From Cercospora beticola (lineage: Eukaryota > Ascomycota > Dothideomycetes > Mycosphaerellales > Mycosphaerellaceae): a stretch of DNA of 64,000 nt. The notes under the pieces were generated by a model. It was not told the DNA's origin. It saw only the letters and a program-made list of their open reading frames with translations, and did no database searches. Location: the NCBI RefSeq assembly GCF_033473495.1, contig NC_088942.1, positions 930,001-994,000 on the forward strand, in the 5' to 3' direction. A program made the translations under genes and the position numbers. Positions 29,450-40,546 of the stretch are shown here, one piece after another (positions within the stretch are counted from its first letter, which is position 1; every line of letters begins with the position of its first letter).

Positions 29450-31411
29450 TCATTTTCCGTTGTATCGACATTTGACTTTTGTGGGCTTCGGTGTCTTCAC
29501 CCGAGTATGAGCCTTCTTGCTGTCGGTCTTGCTACCATCTCGAGTTCCTTGGCTGGCTCTCTTACGCTTGCGCGGTTGGTCTGCGTAAGGCTTCACGGTC
29601 GTCTTTCGCAACTCGTTGACTGCGATCTTGACCGCCATCTCACGCCACGAGATCAGTTGAGATGGACTGATGAAGCTGGCATCTGTGCCATGGCCTCTAC
29701 CATTCTCAATTCCATCGGCTTCTTGTTTCAAAACGATTTCCTCGTCGTCTTCGTCATGGAAAGAGTGGCGATGTTGCAATCTAGTTGCAGCCTGCTTCTT
29801 GTGTCCCTTGCCAAGAGAGGAGTTGCGGTCGGAGTTCGTGCCGGTCGGCCGCCGGTCAACTTCATTCATATTGTGATCGCCGTTGTCCGCTTTGCTAGAT
29901 AGGAGAGAGTACGTTGCAACGTTCTTCGATTTGTTCTCGGTGCCTTTGCGCACCGCATGGTCTCGAGCCCAGGATGCCGAAGAAACCGAAATGCGTGCCA
30001 GATATGTCTCATCTGTTTCGTTTTGGGCCATGTCGTCAATCGTTGGATTAAGAAGCCCGGCAAGCACAGGACCATTCAAGTGATCGGGCGCTCCGTACCG
30101 CTTTGCCTTTTCCTGATTGCCTTTGAACGCCAACGCCATGGTCTCAGCTTTCTCGGCGCGCTCCATCTCATCCAACCTCTCTTGCTGGGCCGCTTCACGA
30201 ATGGTGCTACAAATACGATTGCAGTAGCCGACACGTTCGTTAGTGTTGTTCCACCTCCGAGCCCATTCGACTATGAGGTTGTGTGACATTTCAAAGGCCG
30301 TTGCAGCAGCAATAGTGTTGCTTGCTATCCCGCAAAACGTAATATCAATCCCCTTTGTACGTGGTTCACTGTTGATGAAAGATCTGAGGTCGAACAACTT
30401 GTTAATGGCAATTTGCAACTGGTCGATGTATTCGTATCGCATCACGTCGATCGTGAGGTCGCCGTCGTCACGTCGGATGGAGACAACGCTCTGGCCACCA
30501 AGCTGCAGCTGTTCCTTTGGGTTTGTATGAGCCAGGACTTCTGCCTGAGCCACGTTGTATTTCTTCATCAGACGGGATGCGGTGAGCAGCGTCGATCGTG
30601 CCTCAGTATCAGGCGTATTGATGTGGAGACCCAGTCTGAAGCATTTCTGGATGAGTTGTTGAGTGCTTCCAGCAGTGTCTTCCGTAGACGCCATAAATAT
30701 CACGTCGTTGTCGGCGGTCCGTGTAACTTCGGCCTTATACAGTGCTGGGGCACGTAGCTCGGAGTCGCCTCGAGTGCGCCTTGTACGACGTCCCTCAGCT
30801 ACCTTCGAATCTGTGTCCGTTGTGGCGAGGTTAGAGGCATCCAGGTCCAGGTCCAAATCTTCTTCTTCGAGCTTGATATCTGCGTCGTCTGTTGTGATGT
30901 GCGATCCACTCCAGTCAAGATCCGAACCGTCTTCTTCCTCGGCATCTGCGCCCATTGTGTCAGAGTATGACGCGTCCGAGTCGAGACCTGAATCATCTTC
31001 TTCAAGCCAGGTATTCATTTCATTCTCGACGGCCAGCTTTCCATTCTCAGCACGATCAGCAGCTAGCCCCGCCTTCTTGGGCTTCGCCTCCTTCGCACTC
31101 GCCTTCTTGGTCTTCGGCACCATCGGTTTGTTAGTAGCACCAGGAGCGGCCGCCGTTGCCGCAGGGTAGTACTTCACATTACTCTGTTTACGTGCTCTGG
31201 GTATGCATGGCTTCTTCTTGCGCATACTCGAAGTATATGCGGGGATGAACTGCGGCGGGGTTTCTCGGGCAGCATTGAGATTATCCTCAGTCGCGCGCAG
31301 GAGTTCAGATTCGGTGAGTTGAATGTCGCCACCCTTGATGTTTTCGAGAACAGTCTTGACGGCGGCCTTGATCACAGCCTGCTTGAATGCAGCTTCTGTG
31401 TCTGCCGCCAT
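29450..31411 (-). CDS. DUF2786/DUF7168 domain protein, probably nuclear
   Basis: A single exon of 653 residues from MAADTEAAFKQAV; an ATG eight codons upstream also exists. Residues 1-130 are basic and Ala/Lys-rich; 132-200 are strongly acidic (WLEEDDSGLDSD, LEEEDLDLDLD). DUF2786 covers about 251-292 (QQLIQKCFRLGLHINTPDTE, SRLMKKYNVAQAEVLA). The adjoining DUF7168 region, about 305-420, includes ITFCGIASNTIAAATAFEM and HNLIVEWARRW. The C-terminus is lysine/arginine-rich with PRKRKR, a possible nuclear signal. Molecular function is unknown; this two-domain arrangement is common in filamentous ascomycetes. No introns are needed. The acidic and basic tracts suggest interaction with chromatin or nucleic acid (inference). 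Confidence 0.85.
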   Translation of the reverse strand: MAADTEAAFKQAVIKAAVKTVLENIKGGDIQLTESELLRATEDNLNAARETPPQFIPAYTSSMRKKKPCIPRARKQSNVKYYPAATAAAPGATNKPMVPKTKKASAKEAKPKKAGLAADRAENGKLAVENEMNTWLEEDDSGLDSDASYSDTMGADAEEEDGSDLDWSGSHITTDDADIKLEEEDLDLDLDASNLATTDTDSKVAEGRRTRRTRGDSELRAPALYKAEVTRTADNDVIFMASTEDTAGSTQQLIQKCFRLGLHINTPDTEARSTLLTASRLMKKYNVAQAEVLAHTNPKEQLQLGGQSVVSIRRDDGDLTIDVMRYEYIDQLQIAINKLFDLRSFINSEPRTKGIDITFCGIASNTIAAATAFEMSHNLIVEWARRWNNTNERVGYCNRICSTIREAAQQERLDEMERAEKAETMALAFKGNQEKAKRYGAPDHLNGPVLAGLLNPTIDDMAQNETDETYLARISVSSASWARDHAVRKGTENKSKNVATYSLLSSKADNGDHNMNEVDRRPTGTNSDRNSSLGKGHKKQAATRLQHRHSFHDEDDEEIVLKQEADGIENGRGHGTDASFISPSQLISWREMAVKIAVNELRKTTVKPYADQPRKRKRASQGTRDGSKTDSKKAHTRVKTPKPTKVKCRYNGK

Positions 31412-31840
31412 CTTGTGTGCTCCGATGGATTGCAAGAACGTGCGAAGTGCTTTGTGATGGTGCCAATGAGAATCAGAATCTCAAGTCGTTACCCGGGGAC
31501 GCGTCAGGCGGCTCCGAAATCCAAGTGCCGTGAAGGGCAAACAAACAAGCAGCGCTTGTAGACCGGGTCCACACGACGCGAGTGTGAGCGCGGAAGCCAG
31601 GTGCGAAGCCACGACTACATCCTGCTCAATGGTCTGCTCAACCCGGAAAGTGAAGATGCCTAGAATGTTCCAGGTACTTGGTGTTGATCAGGAGCGCCCA
31701 GGGGCCTGAAGATCCAAATATCACTGTCGTAGATATCTACAGTATACACATACGAGAACTCCAACAGTGCTGTTGCGCCTCAGAGCACCATACCAAATTG
31801 CGCCATCCGATGAGAATCTTCTACTCGAAACACCATCTTA
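31412..31840. other. gene-free spacer
   Basis: Between the start of the DUF2786 gene and the 3' end of the FKBP-STIMATE gene. Nothing recognised. Confidence 0.5.
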
Positions 31841-33352
31841 TCACCGTGGCGGTGAACTACGCCGACTCCCCTCTCCACTACTGCCGTCCACAGGCGTAGG
31901 CTGCACCTCCTTCAAAGGTCCGTGATTCACGACTTGCACCTCAGGAGTCTTTGCTCGGCCTAGCTCGTCGAGATCATCGTCCTCGTCGTCCTCGCCTCCC
32001 ATCATTCTCCTTCTTTCGTCCCCATCATAGTCGCCACTACCATCGTCACCGACGCGAGAGTACTTCTGCTCGTTCTCGCCACTCTGCTTCTTGTCCATGA
32101 TGAAGTTATCAATGATCCAGTACTGCACAGCGTTCATGGCGAGCGGGAATAAGAACATGGCGAAGACGATCTGAAGAGCTTCGTTACCCTCTGTCCAGCG
32201 GAGAGCCCAGTCGCCGATCCAAGGGAGGAAGGGCATCGCCATGAAAAGGAAGAATACAAAAAGTTTCATAAAGGAGAGGCCGATGCAGTAGATGAAGAGT
32301 TGTTTGAAGTACCAGGTGATCTTTGGTGGGCTGTCGTAGTGGCCGGACTTGATAGATTCAGGAGGATTGGCCAGCGGAGTGCGAAGAAAGGCAGCGTGCA
32401 AGACCTTGAGGATTACGTAGAGGACAGGGACACCGATGGTGGTCTGTAGCAGAGTCAGTATTGTTCAGATTCGAGCTGATCACCATGCACTCACGTCGAT
32501 GCCCAGGTTCAAGAGATAGTAGGAGCACGGATTAGGTTTTCTCTCATCAGCTGCACCCTGTGTAGCAACAGTAGCTGCTGCGTTGGCCACGTCCACGCTT
32601 CCAAACATGCTCATGGCCAAGTTGATGACGTGCACAAGCATGGAGCCCAACAACTGCTTGCTCACATCGAAGAGGAAGATCTTCCAAGGCCGCTTGCTCT
32701 CTTCCCGCCATCGTTTGTAGACCAAAGTAAGCACAGCCAACAGACCCAGGGCGCCTTGCACGAAAAGCGCGAACTTGCCTAGCAAGTTGCACTCCGCTTG
32801 CGGCTCTGGCCCGTCTGTGGGTGCCTTGTCTGAAGTCTGAGGCTCAGCGTGACTGCTCTGATTCTGGCCCGGAGTTCCTGGCTTTGCATCTTCCAGCTCA
32901 GCGTCCGGAACATACTCCCCACCAGGCATGTCTGTTGGCTCCGTGAGCGGGCCTTCTTTGACAATCTTCAACAGCTCCGTCTCAAAGACCAACGTCGCCC
33001 CAGGTGGAATATCATTACCAGCGCCACGCTGTCCATAGCCCAACTCAGGCGGTATCGTCAGTCTCCTCTTCTGCCCCGGACACATGTCCAACAAGCCCTT
33101 GTCCCATCCTTCAATGACCTGACCAACTCCTAGGGTGAATTCGAATGGCTCGCCACGTTTGTAGCTCTCATCAAAGAGCTTGCCGTTGGACTGTAGTGTT
33201 CCTCTGTAGTGGACGGAGACGGTATCTTTCGAGCGAGTCGGACGATCACAAGACTCAGGGCCGGAGAGGATCTGCACGACGAGACCAGAGGGGTAGCGGA
33301 TGCCTGCCAGCACAGCGGCGGCGAAGGGGAGTATCGAGACGAGAGCGCGCAT
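31841..33352 (-). CDS. FKBP-type peptidyl-prolyl isomerase fused to a STIMATE (TMEM110-like) membrane domain
   Basis: Two exons, 33352-32495 and 32443-31841 (51-nt intron), give 486 residues. A signal peptide (1-17) leads into an FKBP domain at 33-131: [45 protein letters not shown] and [13 protein letters not shown], with the usual aromatic pocket residues present. A polar linker (132-186) follows. Then comes [40 protein letters not shown] and, across the intron, [21 protein letters not shown] and [17 protein letters not shown]. These are typical of the STIMATE family, multi-span ER/vacuolar membrane proteins linked in animals to STIM calcium signalling. The tail is acidic. No stop separates the domains, so this is one protein: a lumenal isomerase tethered to a membrane protein. 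The alternative of two overlapping genes is unlikely. Confidence 0.88.
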
Positions 33353-34690
33353 GGTGGCGGCGGCGGTGAGGTGTTGAGTCTACCGCGTGTGTCGTCGGAG
33401 CGGCATTTCCTGCAGAAGGAAAGTACTGTGATTCAGTTGGAGTGGTGGTGATGATGGACGCCTCAAGAAAGGGTCCTGATGACCTTCGTTTAGCTCGTGA
33501 GGATCCCGGGCACAGATCAGCCTCATTTGGCGGAGTCAATCCCGGCGCCTGCTTCCTTCTCCACACTTTGCCTTCTCTTTCTCTCCCACAACATGCAACA
33601 ACACAGTTGCCTTCGTGAACATCTCTTATCAATACTGTTCAGCCTACGCTGCAGCTCATCGCCTACAGTTCACTCCGATCATCCTCATTGCAGCGATGTG
33701 CTTGATACCACCAACACGATTGGGAAGGCTGCTACGAGTCTAACCTGACCTTCGTCGGTCAAGTCGACTCCAATGATCGAGCTCTCCCCGAATTATGAAA
33801 CATGATGGCTACTGGCCATCGTCAGCTGCTTATAACGCTACATTCTGCAAGAATCTCGCTTTGCTTTCGCTCTCCGCCAAGGCTTTTGCTCCCGAGGTGC
33901 CATATGCACATTCAGCGGAGAAGTTGATGACCTTCGACGCATGGAAAATCAGTTCACCTTGAATCGTCGGGCAGATAAGACCTCACGGGAAAATAAACAG
34001 TGGCCTGTTCGCCCGACTGCGTCCGATGCACAGCATACACATCACAAGGAACGTCTGGCTTCGTGCTATCTGGCGTCCATTAAAGGCGAATGTACTTGCT
34101 GACCAGGTGAAAGATACATTGTACAGGACTTGCAAGCATGAAACGTGCTATCCAATTCGGATACGCCAGATCTGAGGCTCTCGCGAAGTGTATACCAGCA
34201 CGCTCTCCCTGGAGCGGGTATTCACTTCGGAGAGGCAGGCTGACACCTATCCTCGCTGCACGGCGATGCTTCGCAAGAACACAACCCGTCAAGCCTGAGG
34301 CTCAGCCACGTGGTTGCAGAGTCTGGATACAACCCATCGAAGTGACAGCTTGGCAGTCCGACCACGCCGCTTTATCCGCCTCCGCTGGTAGTAACTCACC
34401 CGCTACCTCGTGGACGCACGACTGCCGCTCATACGCTGGTATGTATTTGGAGTGCGCCATGTCTATGCCCCATTGAGGCAGTGCCAGAGTCCCAATGTGC
34501 CGAAGTGCCTCTTCAACCTCCTTCGGAGAAAAGGTCAGCCGGTCCCGATGTCACTTCACCTTCCGCGTACATCCGCCTTCACCTACAGCCCTAGGGTATC
34601 CGCTCCAACCCCTGACAGACAATATTTTTTCTTTTCGAAGCTATGTGATTACCCCACAAGAATGAAGCGAAGACGGATTTTGAGCTCTAA
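33353..34690. other. 1.3-kb gene-free transition zone
   Basis: Normal base composition with no recognised gene; short frames on both strands lack any family signature. It carries the promoter of the FKBP-STIMATE gene at its left and ends at the tandem repeat. Confidence 0.45.
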
Positions 34691-35640
34691 ATGGGGAATC
34701 TTGATACGTCCGCAAGGCGGAGAATCGTACCGTGACATAGTCTCGTACTCCAGTCAGACCTGAGGAAGACGTCCCAGGAATCTTGGCACCGCCGCCAGAG
34801 GCTTTGCTATAGCCAAGGCGGAGAAATCGTAACATGATCCGGTAGACCCGTGAGGGTGCTCAGAACAGAGACGATGCGTGGGATGATGTTCCAGCATAAG
34901 GATGTGGATCTTGGTTCGACCGCCAGGAGCTTTGCTGCAGCTAACATGAAGAAGCGCAACATGACCCAGCAGTCCCGTTAGAATCGAGATCGAGTATCGA
35001 AGCAGCTTTGCAACTTCAAGATGCAGATTATCGAGGGTAAGTCAAGGTACATTCCGCTACAAATGGAATCTTGGCACGGCTGACAGGAGTCTAACCGTTA
35101 GCTAAGACGGAGAATCGAAAGCATAAGCAGTAATTCTGTTATTAGAACCTTAATGGACTATCGAGTTATAACCTAGGACTAAGACCTTAGTATGCTCGCT
35201 AGGGAGCTTTACTATAGCTAAGGCGGAGAATCGTAAGATAATTTAGAGAAGTTTTATTAGAACGAGGATAGTTAATCGAGATACTATTCCTCTATATAGA
35301 TAATCTTAGTATATCTACCTAGATTTATATTATAGTTAAGACGGCGAATCGTAATATAAGTGTTAGTACTATTAGTACTTTAATAGAGTATCGAAAGACC
35401 TTCTAGTATAATAACTTTAGGCCTACTATTATAAGCTTTAGTATAGCTACGACGACTACCGGGAAATCGTAATATAAGTTAGTAGTCTCGTTAGAACTAA
35501 GCTAGAATATCGATATACTATTCCTTTAAATAGAGAATTTTAATACTACTAGTCTAGTACTAGAATAGCTAAGATAGAGAATCGTAATATAATTAGTAGT
35601 TATTATCGAACCTATAATAGAGAATCGAAATAGAACCTAG
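34690..35640. repeat. degenerate ~115-bp tandem repeat, about 8 copies, with increasing RIP
   Basis: A unit recurs with a header like GGAATCTTGGCACCGCC, a middle GGCTTTGCTATAGC and a core AAGGCGGAGAATCGTAA. Cores start near 34715, 34815, 35104, 35219, 35338, 35458 and 35573, with a diverged copy near 34940. Later copies keep the core but CpA and TpG steps become TpA. The array spans the border between gene-bearing DNA and the RIP block. Confidence 0.75.
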
Positions 35641-35821
35641 TAGTAAGAATAGTAAGTAGAGTAGTATAAGAACTTATTCTTATCGCTTTACTAATAGAAC
35701 TTATTATTACCTAGTAATCTTATCTTCTCTCTAGCTTACTAGTTCGAGTTTTCTTTTCTATATTTTTATTTAAAATAGCCTACTATTAAGTTATCTTCCT
35801 AATTTAGCTCTTCTAATAATA

Positions 35822-37052
35822 GATAGATAATTCTTATACGCTAGTCTACCTCTTTTAAATAGAGTAAGTAGTACGCTCTATATATTTTATAGGTAGAAAA
35901 GCCCTCGTACTAGTACTCCGGTAGAAAAACCTCCTTATATTCTTATATTTTATAGTAAGCTCTATATAGCCTACCGCTTCTATAGTTCCTAGTTCTTCTT
36001 AGGACAATTTATATTATCTTAATAGTTTAGTTCCTTTATAATATAGTTCTCCTTAGTTATTTCTTATATTATTAGTACTTAGGAGTCTAATCCTCTTACC
36101 TACTAGCTTAGGGACTTAAGCCTATATATATAGTCTTAGTCTCTACGCTAGTATCTATATTAATCTTATATCTAACTCTTTCTTACTAGTCTATAGTAGG
36201 AGCTCTCTCTAATATTAAGATCCTACTCTAAACTTTCTACCTTACTTAGTATCTAAGTTATATAACCTATATTTATAGAAATTATATTAAGTAGTAGTAC
36301 TCTAAACTAGCTCTTCCGTTATAGGTAGCCTTAAGTATAGAATAAGAGTTACTTTTATTAGATACTCTGCCTTTAGAGTTAGTTATAAGGTATCTAGAAG
36401 AGCTAGACTTTAGATAAATATCTCTATTCCTATAGTTCTACTAGTTATTACCTAATTCTGCTATAGGACCTATAAATAGGCCCTATAGACAGGGTACCTA
36501 ATCCCTTAGAATAAGTAGTTAACCTAGTAGTACTAGAGGTATATACTAGTATATAGAAGTATATCCTCCTTTCTTTCTAGAATACTTTCTAAGAGGTTTC
36601 TAGGCCTCTTATTTAGCTTATTATCCTACCTTCTACCTAGACCCGGACGTTTTCCTTATAGTTTTAGCTACTTTGTCTTATACTCCTCTCTGCTCTTTCT
36701 ACTTTACTTTAAAGCTTTAATTATAGTATACTCCTTCCTTCTCTTTAGCTTATTTTAGTACTAGATTACTACTCTAGCTTCTAAGCCTAGAATAGAATTT
36801 ACTATCTAGAGATTCTAGTCTAGTCTCTTAGTACTAGGTCTTATATTAGTTCTAGCTGCGCTAGCTCTAGTTTATAGTGTTCGTTAGAGTTCGCCTAGTA
36901 TAAACTTCTATAGATTTCTAGACTTTCTTTTTTTTTATCGCTTTCTTCCTATCTCTATAGATATCTAGCTACTCTATACTTTACTAGTATAGCCGAAGCT
37001 ATCTATTTCTACTTACGACCGCGTAGAGGTATATAATAGGACTTTATAGGCG
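35822..37052 (-). mobile_element. 1.23-kb retroposon-like repeat, copy 1
   Basis: Flanked by the 12-bp direct repeat CTTCTAATAATA (35810-35821 and 37053-37064). The left end begins GATAGATAATTCTTATACG and the right end is ATAGGACTTTATAGGCG. Read on the minus strand it starts CGCCTATAAAGTCC and ends in a TATC-type tail. It is nearly colinear with copies 2 and 3. There is no recognisable coding motif. Confidence 0.8.
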
Positions 37053-37259
37053 CTTCTAATAATAATAAGAATAAAAAATAAAGTACTTATTCGCTATTAT
37101 TATTACTATACTAGCTATATTCGTAGCTACTACTCTAGTTTAGAATTTCTATATAATTAGTAAAAGTAAGTATTCTATTAAAAGTATTAGAATATAATAA
37201 GCGCTCTATATACTTTATATTTACCTCTTCTACTACTTTAAAAAAAAACCTACTACTAT

Positions 37260-40252
37260 TAGAAAGTATAGTCTAGTTAGATATTCTAAGAGATACTTTA
37301 GAGATTAGAATTAAGTAATATAGATTATATAATACTAGGTTATATAACCTAGCTAATATCTATCTTAGAAGTAAAATATAACTTATAACTAACTATTATA
37401 ATTAACTTAGTTAGTTTCTACTTATTATCTCTACTTCTACTACGTTATATCTATCTAACGAGTATCTACGAGAATATAATTAAATAGGTTATAAGCTCGA
37501 GTTTATAGAAAAGCTCTAAGTAGAAAGAGTTAGTTTTCTTATTTTTAAAGTAATACGTATTACCTCTTATAGAACCTATAGTATTAACTAGATAGAGAAG
37601 TAGAAAAAGAGTATAAGAGAAACTAGAAGTATATTCTATTTATACTACTTTAAAGCTTTAGAAGATTCTAGTTATAAGCTAGAAGTTTCTAAAAAGTAAA
37701 TAAAATAGAGAAAAGTCTAGTAAAGTATACTCTACTTTAAAAGAAAAGTATACTAAAGAAGTATAAAGAGAAAAGAATTAGCTTTAGACTATAGTACTTA
37801 AGTAGATAAGACTAGGCCTAAGTACTAAGTACTACTAATACTTTAGAACTAGCTAGTAGTACTCTTCTAAGAAAGTAGATCTTTTAGAAGTTCTCTATTT
37901 AAGAATCTAACTAACTTCTATAAGAAAGAAGAGTTCTTAAATACTTTAGCTAAAAAAGAAAAGTTTTAGTAACTAGAGAAAATAGAAATCTAGAAGCTAC
38001 TAATTAAATTAAAAGAGCTTATATTTCTAGAGTTTAGATTTATTTATTTAATTTTATAGAAATAGATTTAATAAGTAAATTAAATAGAAGGAGAATACTA
38101 ATTCTAATAAGAGAGAACTAGAAACTATAGTTTAAGCTATAAGAAAATATACTTAGAGAAAAAGAAATCTTCTAGATAATTTTAGACTTAAAAAGATTAT
38201 TAGTATCTACTCTAGCTAAAGTATCTAAAGCTTTATTAAGTAAAAAGAAAAGTACTATCTTTTTAGAGTTTAGTCTAAAATAGTAGAAGAATAATATAAA
38301 GATAATCTATATTCTAATAGAAAGTCTTTATATAGATAACTAAAATAAAGTAATAGATAAGATAAAAGTATATAATATCTAGATAAAGCTATATATAAAA
38401 TATAGTAAAGTCTAATAAGTATATATAATAGCTATTATCTAAGAATTTATAACTTTTAAAATAGAACTAAAAGATATAATTAGGAAATTATAGATCTATT
38501 TTAGTAATTTTAGAAGAAGAATTATAGAGATTAACTAGAGAGAGTTATATTATAAAACTTCTAATATAAGAATTAAGTATCTACTTTTTATACTTCTAGC
38601 TAAGTATAAAAGTATAAAGTAGACTATCTAAGCTTAGAAGAACTTAGACTCTAAAGAAATTCTCTAACTCTTTAAAGTAAAGAAGTTAATATAGTATAGA
38701 TACTAGTTATAAGAAATAGTAATATTTACTAAAAGTAGAGAGATCTAAAGTATAAAGCTAAAATACTACTTCTATAAAAAGAAGTATTTTAGAGATATTA
38801 CTAAGTATCTATACTTTAATAAAGCTAAAAGAACTATTAACTTAAAATAGGCTAGTAGAGTAGAGAAGAGAAGAATACTACTTAGAGAAAGTATATTTAA
38901 AAGAAGATCTTTACTAAATAGAGAAGTATTAAAAGAAATAGTAAAGAAACTTAACTTAAAAGTCTAATCTTTTAAAAAGAAATAAACTTTAAGGAAGTTT
39001 TCTAAGAAAGTATATACTATCTAAGAAGATATAGAACTTTCTATAGTATCTAAAGTATCTTATTCTCTATTAGAAAATAATAATATTAATAAAGTTATAT
39101 ACTTAACTATAGAAGTAAAAAGTAAGTATATACTATTAAAATAGCTACTTAACTATCGGATTAGTATAGTATAGTAGCTACCTCGTATAAACCGGCTTAA
39201 GCTCTAACTACTAGAATATAGATATTCCGTTCTAGTAGTAGTATATAGAGCTAGCTCGTTCGCTACCTTCTATAGAATTAGATATCTTTATTATACCGAC
39301 TTTAATACTTAATCGAATACTCTCTATAGAGGAGCCTACCTATATTAACTCCTATACTTTATTATATATAACTAACTAAGAATTACTTTTTAGAGAACTA
39401 AAATCTTTTTAGAGAAAAAAGTAGATTAAAGTTAAAAGTAGCTATCTAATAGCTATATATATAGGAAATATAGTAATAAGTAGAAAAAGAGAAAAATAGA
39501 TTATTCTTAAGAATATTCTCTTTATATTTAGTCTAGAAGTAAATCTTATTTCTTAGAGCTAATTTAGCTAGTAGTATAGTATTTAACTACTAAAATTTAT
39601 ACTTATTTTATTATCTAAGAAACTAGTTATTTAGATAAAACTATTAGAAGAAGTACTATTTATTAAGGAGATTAATAATATATTATAGAAGCTTATAATA
39701 TTATACTTTAATTAAAAATAAAAGAATAAAGCTTATACTTTTAAAGCTTAAGAAAAGACTTAAGAATAGTAGAAGCTTTAGTATAGAAAACTTATATATT
39801 TTAGAGAGAGTTTTCTTAGAAACCTATATAAAATATTTAACTTAAAAGCTTAGATTCCTATTCTAAAGAAATACTAACTTTATAGAATATATTCCTTAGT
39901 AAAAATAAAGAAATATAGAAAGAAAGAAACTAAAAGGAAACTCTAAAAGTTATTTCTAGTTTCTATTAATATTTATAGCTCTTTACTTATCTTAAGATTA
40001 AAATATAAATAGTAGCTTAAGATTATTAATAAGTTCTTAAAAAAGAAATAGACTTTCCTAATAAAGTCTAAAGAAAATATACTAAGTATTCTTAGAAACT
40101 AGAAAATAAAAGCTAAGCTATAATTAGGAAATTCTTTCTAAACTATAAGAAGTAATAGAGTAAGAGAGCTTCTTACTATACTAAAATAGTAGAAAAAGGA
40201 ATATAGAATTTTCTTTTATATAACTAAAGTATATAACTCTATATAAGAGTAG
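37260..40252 (+). mobile_element. Copia-2, copy A: 5' LTR and 5' part, truncated
   Basis: A 227-bp LTR at 37260-37486 (TAGAAAGTATAG...TTAAATA) matches, in inverse orientation, the LTRs of copy B. The body runs rightwards, is A-rich on this strand and matches the complement of copy B up to about 40252, where similarity stops abruptly. It is interrupted by a solo LTR of the Copia-1 family at 39154-39344. All frames are broken by RIP stops. It would contain gag and the first part of pol. Confidence 0.75.
39154..39344 (+). mobile_element. solo LTR of the Copia-1 family with 5-bp target duplication
   Basis: A 191-bp sequence from TATCGGATTAG to CCTACCTATA, flanked by TTAAC at 39149-39153 and 39345-39349. 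It is the complement of the LTRs at 44664-44854 and 50197-50387. The empty site is visible in copy B of Copia-2 near 44560-44575. Strand here is only orientation relative to those LTRs. Confidence 0.85.
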
Positions 40253-40318
40253 AATATAGCAATATATTAAGCGCCTCTAGACTCTCTATTTAGAGATATT
40301 AAGAATAATTCTTACCTC

Positions 40319-40546
40319 TATTAAAATTATATTCTCGTAGATACTTATCGGATAGATATAATATAGTAGAAGTAGAGATAATAAGTAGGAACTAACCGAG
40401 TTAATTGTATTAGTTAGTTATAGGTTATATCTTACTCCTAAGATAGGTATTAGCTAGGTTATATAACCTAGTATTATATAACCTATATTACCTAATCCTA
40501 ATCTCTAAAGTATCTCTTAGAATATCTAACTAGACTATACTTTCTA
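40319..40546 (-). repeat. Copia-2 copy B 3' LTR
   Basis: 228 bp, near-identical apart from transitions to 51950-52177. Confidence 0.85.

Noticed and set aside
32480..32930. Separate STIMATE gene starting at an internal Met
   Set aside because: The FKBP frame runs into it without a stop and with only a polar linker, so a fusion is the simpler reading.
40256..40318. Possible 3' LTR of Copia-2 copy A
   Set aside because: No similarity to the 228-bp LTR; it is a separate 63-bp segment.
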